A DNA stretch of 6,877 nt from assembly GCA_009921385.1 (NCBI GenBank), contig RFXY01000053.1, positions 1-6,877 of the forward strand, written 5' to 3'. Position 1 is the stretch's first letter. Every line of letters begins with the position of its first letter. A program made the translations under genes and the position numbers. Below the pieces are notes generated by a model that was given only the letters and a program-made list of their open reading frames with translations, did not search any database and had not been told where the DNA came from. This DNA is from Pseudomonadota bacterium (GTDB taxonomy: Bacteria > Pseudomonadota > Alphaproteobacteria > Rickettsiales > UBA1997). Positions 1 to 6,877 of the stretch are shown here, one piece after another.

Positions 1-844
<844 letters not shown>

Positions 845-1312
845 TTAAACAAACTTGATTGACAAGATTTCGTAAAAAACTATTCCGCCAGGAGTGTTGA
901 TTTCGATTTCGTCGCCAACTTCTTTGCCAAGCAAGGCTTTGGCAACTGGAGAATTGGCAGAAATTAAGCCAAGATCTAGATTAGCTTCAAAATCGCTAAC
1001 AATTTGATAGGATATTTCTTTTTTGCCATTATCAAGCAAAACAGTAACACCAAAGACCACTTTATTGCCAGAAAGTTTAGAAATATAGACAATTTCTGCT
1101 CGGTTGATTTTGTCTTCGTAGTCGGCAATTTGTGCCTCGATAAAGCCTTGTTTTTCTTTGGCAGAATGATATTCGGCATTTTCGCGTAAATCGCCCAATT
1201 CTCGCGCGGCGGCGATTTGTTGTATCACTTTTGGTCTTTCGTGATTTTTTAAATTTTCGAGGGTTTCTCTGAGTTTTGCATATCCATTTTCGGTGATGAG
1301 AAATTTTTGCAT
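845..1312 (-). CDS. greA: Transcription elongation factor GreA
   Basis: GreA rescues backtracked RNA polymerase by entering the secondary channel and stimulating cleavage of the extruded RNA 3' end. The 155-residue product has the family's usual length and layout: an N-terminal coiled-coil hairpin (about 1-75) and a C-terminal FKBP-like domain (about 80-155). The hairpin tip reads GDLRENAEYHSAKEKQGF (40-57), with the two acidic residues at D41 and E44, exactly the positions that coordinate catalytic Mg2+ in E. coli GreA. The C-terminal signature SPVAKALLGKEVGDEIEI (121-138) followed by NTPGG is also intact. It lies 4 bp after ahcY and 3 bp before the methyltransferase, so it is probably co-transcribed with both. 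No Shine-Dalgarno sequence precedes the ATG. Identification is secure. Confidence 0.97.
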   Translation of the reverse strand: MQKFLITENGYAKLRETLENLKNHERPKVIQQIAAARELGDLRENAEYHSAKEKQGFIEAQIADYEDKINRAEIVYISKLSGNKVVFGVTVLLDNGKKEISYQIVSDFEANLDLGLISANSPVAKALLGKEVGDEIEINTPGGIVFYEILSIKFV

Positions 1313-1316
1313 AAGT

Positions 1317-3357
<2,041 letters not shown>

Positions 3358-3360
3358 AGT

Positions 3361-3906
3361 TTAGTTGTTTGATTTTTTTTCAAGATATGAAATAACATCT
3401 GCTCGATCTTGTGGTTTTTTTAGACCAGCAAAAGCCATTTTAGTGCCTGCGATATAGTTTTTTGGCTTAGTGATAAATTGATTAATTTCATCTTTGCTCC
3501 AAGCCCCGCCTTTGGCAATTAAGCTTTCAGAATAAGCAAAACCCATTGCCGAACCCTTTTTTCTACCAACAACACCATAAAGATTTGGGCCAACTTTTGC
3601 CCCTTCGCCTTGATTTATGTTATGACAAGAAGAGCATTTTTTGAAAATTTTTTCGCCTCGAGAAAAATCGGCAGAGGCAAGTAATTCGTTAAGATCGGGG
3701 ATTTTTTCTGGCTCTTTAACAACTGGTTTGCCATCGGTGGCAAATTCAATAAAAAAGCCTCTTTGATTGATATTTTTATAACGATATAAAACATTTGCAA
3801 CCACAGAAACCAAAACAACAATTATTAAAGCAAACACTAAAATTGCTGAAATGTTAAAAATTTGTTTTTTATGTTGAAGAAACAGTTTTAATAAAAGTTT
3901 TTTCAT
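3361..3906 (-). CDS. Membrane-anchored class I cytochrome c (CycM-like)
   Basis: An electron carrier of the respiratory chain, expected to be anchored in the inner membrane with its haem domain in the periplasm, probably linking the bc1 complex to a terminal oxidase. A basic N-terminus (MKKLLLKLFLQHKK) precedes one hydrophobic helix at about 18-40, with no signal-peptidase site evident, so it should stay as an anchor. A linker of about 40 residues leads to a mitochondrial-type domain: haem-binding CSSCH (91-95), KVGPNLYGVVGRKKG (104-118), and the axial methionine M157 in GTKMAFAGLKK. Length (181) suits alphaproteobacterial CycM/cytochrome c552 proteins. It lies 12 bp after prs and 3 bp before the prepilin-peptidase-like gene. 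Haem attachment needs a cytochrome c maturation system that is not in the window. The gene symbol is left blank because several related families share this architecture. Confidence 0.92.
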   Translation of the reverse strand: MKKLLLKLFLQHKKQIFNISAILVFALIIVVLVSVVANVLYRYKNINQRGFFIEFATDGKPVVKEPEKIPDLNELLASADFSRGEKIFKKCSSCHNINQGEGAKVGPNLYGVVGRKKGSAMGFAYSESLIAKGGAWSKDEINQFITKPKNYIAGTKMAFAGLKKPQDRADVISYLEKKSNN

Positions 3907-3918
3907 TTGGCAAAAAAA

Positions 3919-4851
3919 TTAATTAAATAAAGCAGATAAAGATTTTTCGCAAGCAATGTTGTTAATTGCAGTTGCCAAAAGAAAAGAAATGTCGATAATT
4001 TCTATGTTTGATGCTGTTAAAGTTTGTGCGGTTGGATTGATAGAATTGGTGATAATTAATTTTTGCAATTGCGAATTAGCAATTTTTTGCCAAGCATTTT
4101 GCGATAAAACACCGTGTGTAATGTAGGCAGAAACAGTTTTGGCACCCTGATTAATTAAGGCAGAGGCGGCATTGCATAAAGTGCCACCAGAATCAACCAT
4201 ATCATCAACAATAATGCAATTTTTGTTAGCAACATTGCCAATAATGTTCATCACTTCGCTTTCTCCTGGCTTAACTCTTTTTTTGTCGACAATGGCTAAA
4301 TCGGCAGAAATTTTGCTAGCGACATTACGAGCCCGCACTAAACCGCCCACATCGGGAGAAACAATGGTTAAATTGTTAACATCAAAATTTTGTAAAATAT
4401 GATCGATAAACAAAGGAGAAGCATAGAGATTGTCGACAGGAATATCGAAGAAACCCTGTATTTGACCAGCATGTAAATCGAGAGTAAGAACTCGATCTGC
4501 CCCAGCAGAAGTGATGAGATTGGCAATTAATTTGGCAGAAATTGGTGTACGAGGGGCAACTTTACGATCTTGTCTGGCATAGCCAAAATAGGGCATTACC
4601 GCAGTAATTCGTTTAGCAGAAGCTCTTCTTAGGGCATCGATAGCAATAAGAAGCTCCATTAGATGATCGTTGGCAGGATAAGAAGTTGACTGTAAAATAA
4701 AAACATCTTGCCCCCTCACATTTTCGGCTATTTCAACAAAAATTTCGTGATCAGCAAATTTTTTTACCTCTGCCAAAACCAAATCAAGTTTAAGATGCGA
4801 AGCTATTTGAGAAGCCAGCTGTTTGTTGCTATTACAAGCTAACAATTTCAT
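3919..4851 (-). CDS. prs: Ribose-phosphate pyrophosphokinase (PRPP synthetase)
   Basis: This cytosolic enzyme makes phosphoribosyl pyrophosphate from ribose-5-phosphate and ATP, feeding purine, pyrimidine, histidine, tryptophan and NAD synthesis. The class I signature is complete: [20 protein letters not shown] (32-51), [15 protein letters not shown] (54-68), the ATP-binding loop [11 protein letters not shown] (87-97), the catalytic flexible-loop region, [19 protein letters not shown] (124-142), and the PRPP loop [13 protein letters not shown] (213-225) with D216-D217 and D220. H35 replaces the glycine found in many homologues (FADGEI), a variable position. Length 310 is normal. It is the first gene of the minus-strand operon, about 30 nt downstream of a good promoter; no Shine-Dalgarno is visible before the ATG. 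The assignment is secure. Confidence 0.97.
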   Translation of the reverse strand: MKLLACNSNKQLASQIASHLKLDLVLAEVKKFADHEIFVEIAENVRGQDVFILQSTSYPANDHLMELLIAIDALRRASAKRITAVMPYFGYARQDRKVAPRTPISAKLIANLITSAGADRVLTLDLHAGQIQGFFDIPVDNLYASPLFIDHILQNFDVNNLTIVSPDVGGLVRARNVASKISADLAIVDKKRVKPGESEVMNIIGNVANKNCIIVDDMVDSGGTLCNAASALINQGAKTVSAYITHGVLSQNAWQKIANSQLQKLIITNSINPTAQTLTASNIEIIDISFLLATAINNIACEKSLSALFN

Positions 4852-4888
4852 ATGATTTTTTATGTTAAAATTGGATAATATTTTGATT

Positions 4889-4917
4889 ATTTTAATTCAG
4901 CCAACAAATATAATCAA
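4889..4917 (-). promoter_or_regulatory. Predicted sigma70 promoter of the prs operon
   Basis: Read on the minus strand: TTGATT (4917-4912), 17-bp spacer, TAAAAT (4894-4889). Each hexamer is one mismatch from consensus and the spacing is ideal. Transcription would begin near 4882, giving a leader of about 30 nt before the prs ATG. No other comparable promoter was noticed between the genes downstream, consistent with one transcript through the methyltransferase. AT-rich DNA throws up chance matches, hence moderate confidence. Confidence 0.55.
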
Positions 4918-4952
4918 GTCTTTATTTATGATTTTTTCTTGGTAAAATATTG

Positions 4953-4966
4953 TTTTCAATTGAAAA
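4953..4966. repeat. 14-bp perfect palindrome TTTTCAATTGAAAA
   Basis: The sequence equals its own reverse complement across all 14 bases. It lies between the two divergent promoters, about 36 bp upstream of the prs -35 box and just upstream of the tonB -35 box, and overlaps the left end of the Fur-like site by five bases. It could be an extra regulator half-site arrangement or an upstream element. Chance is possible in such AT-rich DNA, although 14 perfect bases is above what a stretch this short usually gives. Confidence 0.5.
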
Positions 4967-4980
4967 TGATATTGACTATC
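4962..4980 (+). promoter_or_regulatory. Fur-box-like operator overlapping the tonB -35 element
   Basis: GAAAATGATATTGACTATC matches the classical 19-bp Fur box (GATAATGATAATCATTATC) at 15 of 19 positions. In the 7-1-7 view, TGATATT-G-ACTATCA at 4967-4981 matches TGATAAT-n-ATTATCA at 12 of 14. The site contains the whole TTGACT -35 hexamer, so a bound repressor would block RNA polymerase. It sits upstream of tonB-exbB-exbD, a classical iron-starvation target, which strengthens the call. Some alphaproteobacteria use Irr or RirA for iron and a Fur-like Mur for manganese, so the actual regulator is inferred. Confidence 0.65.
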
Positions 4981-5000
4981 AAAGAAATATATTTTATAAT
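4972..5000 (+). promoter_or_regulatory. Strong sigma70 promoter of tonB-exbB-exbD
   Basis: TTGACT (4972-4977), a 17-bp spacer and a perfect TATAAT (4995-5000) form a near-consensus promoter. Initiation would fall near 5007, inside a run of ten T residues (5000-5009), giving a leader of about 28 nt before the tonB ATG at 5035. The -35 box lies inside a Fur-like operator, so a strong promoter held down by a repressor is the likely mode of control. Confidence 0.75.
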
Positions 5001-5034
5001 TTTTTTTTTGCTAAAAAATAGTCATTAATTTATT

Positions 5035-5613
5035 ATGTCTTTATCTGTCAATTTTAAACATTTTGCTTTTGCTTTTTCTATTTTTTTGCACTTTTTGTTA
5101 GTTTTTGGTGGTTTTCCTGGCAATTCAATTGCTGTTTCAAATTATGCCATCAAGCCACAAATTGCCACGAGTTTAAGCTTTAAAATAGCCACTCAAACAA
5201 ACATCTTAACACAAAATACAGCAACAACATCAAATGTAAAAAAAGCAAAATCACCTACAAAAAATGATAAAAATAGTTTGGTAAATCAAGCAACTAATCA
5301 GGCTAAACACAGCAACAGCAACAATTCTAGCATTATCGCTCCACAATTTGAAGCAGAATATCTCAATAACAACCCACCGCAATATCCTCTTTCTGCCAAA
5401 CGAATGGGCATAGAAGGCGAAGTAATTTTACTAGTGACGGTCCAAGAAAACGGCTTGCCTGCCGAAATTAATATTCATCAAAGCAGTGGTTTTGATGTTT
5501 TAGATCAATCAGCAATTTTGGCAGTGAAAAAATGGCAATTTGTGTCGGCAAAACAAAATGGTCACAATGTTAAGGCTTCTGTTTTGGTGCCTATTAAATT
5601 TCAACTCACTTAA
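5035..5613 (+). CDS. tonB: TonB energy-transducing protein, short form without a proline-rich spacer
   Basis: TonB carries proton-motive energy from the ExbB-ExbD motor to outer-membrane receptors. The product has one N-terminal membrane helix (about 10-27) containing the SxxxH motif (S15, H19) that matches S16/H20 of E. coli TonB and is needed for coupling to ExbB/ExbD. The C-terminal domain (about 105-192) has the expected PPQYPLSAKRMGIEGEV (114-130), GLPAEINIHQSSGFDVLD (140-157) and AVKKWQF (163-169). Between them lies an Asn/Thr/Lys/Ser/Gln-rich linker of about 75 residues with almost no proline, unlike the rigid Pro-Glu/Pro-Lys spacer of enterobacterial TonB. Length (192) is short. An in-frame TAA at 5026-5028 rules out a longer form. 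exbB begins 2 bp after the stop. Several TonB paralogues share this fold, but the adjacent exbBD supports the call. Confidence 0.9.
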   Translation: MSLSVNFKHFAFAFSIFLHFLLVFGGFPGNSIAVSNYAIKPQIATSLSFKIATQTNILTQNTATTSNVKKAKSPTKNDKNSLVNQATNQAKHSNSNNSSIIAPQFEAEYLNNNPPQYPLSAKRMGIEGEVILLVTVQENGLPAEINIHQSSGFDVLDQSAILAVKKWQFVSAKQNGHNVKASVLVPIKFQLT

Positions 5614-5615
5614 CT

Positions 5616-6284
5616 ATGAATCTTTTTGCAGTTCTTGCTCAAAATAATTTTGTTGCCAATGTGGTGGTGGCAATTTTGTTGTTCGCCTCTTTATTTAGTT
5701 GGTATCTCATTTTTTACAAAACTTATCAACTTTATGGCCAATTCAAAGCTTTAAAACTTGTTAATCATCAAAATTTTGGGCAAGATTTTGGGCAAAATAT
5801 TGGGCAAGATTTTCTTAAAAGTCAAAAATATCAATCTTTACCTAAACATTCTGCTGTTTTTGCTTTGTTTTCTGCAATACCTAGTTTAGAGCAAAATAAA
5901 AATTTAGAACTCAATATTGATTTGCAAAAAGAATTTATCATCACTCAGCTGGTGCAAAAGCTCGATAACATTCGTTGCCAACTCGACAAAGGCCTCACTT
6001 TGCTTGGTTCTATTGGTTCTGGCTCAACTTTTATTGGCTTGTTTGGCACGGTTTTAGGCATTTATCACGGTTTTGCAAAAATCGCCACAAGCGGTAATGC
6101 CTCTATTTCTGTGGTGGCAGGCCCAATTGCCGAATCGTTGGTTACCACTGCCATCGGTCTGGCGGTGGCAATACCAGCAATGCTTGCCTATAATGGCATT
6201 GTGAGATATAACAAATTATTGATGCAACATTTAAGACATTTGTCTGAAAATATTTGTTTTAGTTTATTGACAAAAAAATGTTAA
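5616..6284 (+). CDS. exbB: ExbB/MotA/TolQ-family proton channel subunit
   Basis: ExbB forms the inner-membrane oligomer around ExbD and, with it, uses the proton gradient to drive TonB. Three membrane helices are visible: about 14-34, 127-151 and 166-192, separated by a long cytoplasmic loop (about 35-126) as in the family. The conserved core is clear: GSIGSGSTFIGLFGTVLGIY (131-150) with T145, and AGPIAESLVTTAIGLAVAIPA (168-188) with T178; these correspond to T148 and T181 of E. coli ExbB. Length 222 is typical. The loop contains a short tandem repeat (FGQD/FGQN/IGQD). TolQ is the main alternative, but the neighbours are tonB and exbD and no tolA, tolB or pal is seen. exbD starts inside its last codons (7-bp overlap), implying translational coupling. 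Confidence 0.93.
   Translation: MNLFAVLAQNNFVANVVVAILLFASLFSWYLIFYKTYQLYGQFKALKLVNHQNFGQDFGQNIGQDFLKSQKYQSLPKHSAVFALFSAIPSLEQNKNLELNIDLQKEFIITQLVQKLDNIRCQLDKGLTLLGSIGSGSTFIGLFGTVLGIYHGFAKIATSGNASISVVAGPIAESLVTTAIGLAVAIPAMLAYNGIVRYNKLLMQHLRHLSENICFSLLTKKC
5773..5808 (+). repeat. exbB: Three tandem 12-bp units within exbB
   Basis: Units attttgggcaag (5773-5784), attttgggcaaa (5785-5796) and atattgggcaag (5797-5808) differ by one or two bases, and a fourth partial unit (atttt) follows. They encode the tetrapeptides FGQD, FGQN and IGQD at about residues 54-65, in the cytoplasmic loop between helices 1 and 2. Copy number could change by slippage without breaking the frame because the unit is a multiple of three. 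Confidence 0.85.
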
Positions 6285-6685
6285 ATTCTTTTGATAACGA
6301 AAATCTTCATGCCCCGCTCACCGAAATCAACATCACTCCTTTGGTTGATGTGTTGTTGGTGCTTTTAATTGTGCTGATGGTTTGCGCTCCAAGTGTGCAC
6401 TCGGCAATTTCGCTAGAACTTCCAAAAGATAAAGCTCAGCAAATTGGCAATACTCAACCAATTGTCATTGCCATCACCAAAAACGGAGAGTATTTTTTAG
6501 AAGAAAAAGCTAGTAGTTTGCTAGATTTAAACAATCATTTACTTGATATTGCAATGCATAATAGCAGTCAAGAAATACATCTAAATGCCGATAAAGACAC
6601 TAGCTACGGCAACATTACTGCCCTACTTGCCTTGTTGCAAAAACATAATTTAGTCAATATTGTTTTTGTTACCAATCCAAATTAA
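6278..6685 (+). CDS. exbD: ExbD/TolR-family motor subunit
   Basis: ExbD sits inside the ExbB ring and carries the proton-relay aspartate. A short cytoplasmic N-terminus containing TEINITPLVDV (15-25) leads into one membrane helix (about 22-41). D24 matches the essential D25 of E. coli ExbD. The periplasmic domain (about 45-135) has the expected LELPKDKAQQIG, PIVIAITKNGEYFL and IHLNADKDTSYGNI segments. Length 135 is normal. Its ATG overlaps the last codons of exbB by 7 bp in another frame. The stop at 6683-6685 is followed directly by the G+C-richer repeat element. No intrinsic terminator with a T-run is visible downstream. Confidence 0.94.
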   Translation: MLNSFDNENLHAPLTEINITPLVDVLLVLLIVLMVCAPSVHSAISLELPKDKAQQIGNTQPIVIAITKNGEYFLEEKASSLLDLNNHLLDIAMHNSSQEIHLNADKDTSYGNITALLALLQKHNLVNIVFVTNPN

Positions 6686-6776
6686 TAAAATCTTGTGTGT
6701 AAACCAAACTTCGATCTAAATTTCCCCTCTTCTGGTGCAGAGCAGAACGAAGTGTCGAGGCAATGTCGGCAAGCAT
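6669..6776 (-). other. Doubtful small open frame (35 codons) inside the repeat element, antisense to the exbD 3' end
   Basis: On the minus strand an ATG at 6776-6774 opens 35 codons beginning MLADIASTLRSALHQKRGNL and ending at a TAA (6671-6669) inside exbD. The frame is open further upstream, to a TAG at 6875-6873, giving 67 sense codons without an earlier ATG, GTG or TTG start. The plus strand is also open for about 34 codons across part of the same stretch. Paired open frames on both strands fit a palindromic repeat element better than a gene, and there is no ribosome-binding site. Recorded for completeness; probably not a gene. Confidence 0.2.
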
Positions 6777-6877
6777 TTCTCGGTCAGAATTCCCCTTCTT
6801 GTAGAAGGGGTAGTGTTGTGAGACGATCGCAGATGTTTTTTCGAAGAAAGATCTTACCGTGTGTTGCCGACACTACC
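6708..6877. repeat. Structured G+C-rich intergenic element, probable interspersed palindromic repeat (runs off the window)
   Basis: From about 6711 to the end, 80 of 167 bases are G or C (48%), against about one third elsewhere. It contains several related words: direct imperfect repeat tgtcgaggcaa (6753-6763) / tgtcggcaa (6764-6772), the inverted copy ttgccgaca (6864-6872), inverted arms ggtagtgt (6809-6816) and acactacc (6870-6877), and a perfect hairpin at 6792-6810. A weaker pair is acttcg (6708-6713) / cgaagt (6748-6753). No transposase motif is visible. Composition and nested symmetry suggest a mobile or scattered repeat such as a palindromic or MITE-like element; the boundaries given are approximate. 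Confidence 0.55.
6792..6810. repeat. Perfect hairpin: 8-bp stem, 3-nt loop
   Basis: CCCCTTCT (6792-6799), loop TGT, AGAAGGGG (6803-6810). The stem is perfect and G+C-rich at its base, so it should fold in RNA from either strand. It lies 107 bp after the exbD stop. No run of T follows on either strand, so it is not a canonical intrinsic terminator, though it could stall polymerase or protect a 3' end. It is embedded in the larger repeat element. Confidence 0.8.

Noticed and set aside
4172..4402. Plus-strand open frame of 76 codons
   Set aside because: Antisense shadow of the prs PRPP-loop region.
5616..6685. exbB/exbD considered as tolQ/tolR
   Set aside because: tonB lies immediately upstream in the same operon, a Fur-like site precedes it, and no tolA, tolB or pal is present.
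6792..6810. Hairpin considered as the rho-independent terminator of tonB-exbB-exbD
   Set aside because: No T-run follows on either strand, and it lies more than 100 bp beyond exbD inside a larger repeat element.
6708..6877. Considered as an insertion-sequence end or CRISPR repeat
   Set aside because: No transposase frame, no regular spacing of identical repeats and no target-site duplication can be seen within the window.

Overview
The window comes from an AT-rich genome (roughly one third G+C). It holds nine essentially complete protein genes, the first codons of a tenth, and part of a structured intergenic element. Gene content points to an alphaproteobacterium: a CcrM-type (GANTC-like) adenine methyltransferase, a membrane-anchored mitochondrial-type cytochrome c (CycM-like), and a tonB-exbB-exbD cluster. 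The low G+C, minimal intergenic space, compact proteins and absence of Shine-Dalgarno sequences suggest a reduced, perhaps host-associated lineage (Rickettsiales or Holosporales-like). That placement is inference; no rRNA gene is present to settle it.

Left block (1-4851, minus strand). Read in transcription order: prs (PRPP synthase), a membrane-anchored cytochrome c, a degenerate prepilin-peptidase-like membrane protein, ahcY (S-adenosylhomocysteine hydrolase), greA (transcript cleavage factor), a CcrM-like DNA adenine methyltransferase, and the start of an unidentified gene that runs off the window. Gaps are 1 to 12 bp, and the last junction is a 4-base start/stop overlap (ATGA), so this is almost certainly one operon. 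Its likely promoter lies just upstream of prs. The operon joins nucleotide supply (PRPP), respiration, transcription and the methylation cycle: AhcY removes the S-adenosylhomocysteine that the DNA methyltransferase produces.

Centre (4852-5034). A 183-bp divergent promoter region. The tonB side has a near-consensus sigma70 promoter (TTGACT-17-TATAAT). A 15/19 match to the classical Fur box overlaps its -35 element, which implies iron repression. A perfect 14-bp palindrome abuts the Fur-like site.

Right block (5035-6685, plus strand). tonB, exbB and exbD are packed with a 2-bp gap and a 7-bp overlap. Together they encode the inner-membrane motor that energises TonB-dependent outer-membrane uptake, typically of iron complexes or cobalamin.

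Right end (about 6708-6877). The sequence changes character: about 48% G+C, nested inverted and direct repeats, and open frames on both strands. It looks like a copy of an interspersed palindromic repeat element and continues beyond the window.

The main points for a second look are the CcrM homologue that lacks the C-terminal DNA-recognition domain and overlaps an unknown gene (possible restriction-modification pair), the prepilin-peptidase homologue that has lost the GxGD catalytic aspartate, the Fur-like operator, and the repeat element after exbD.
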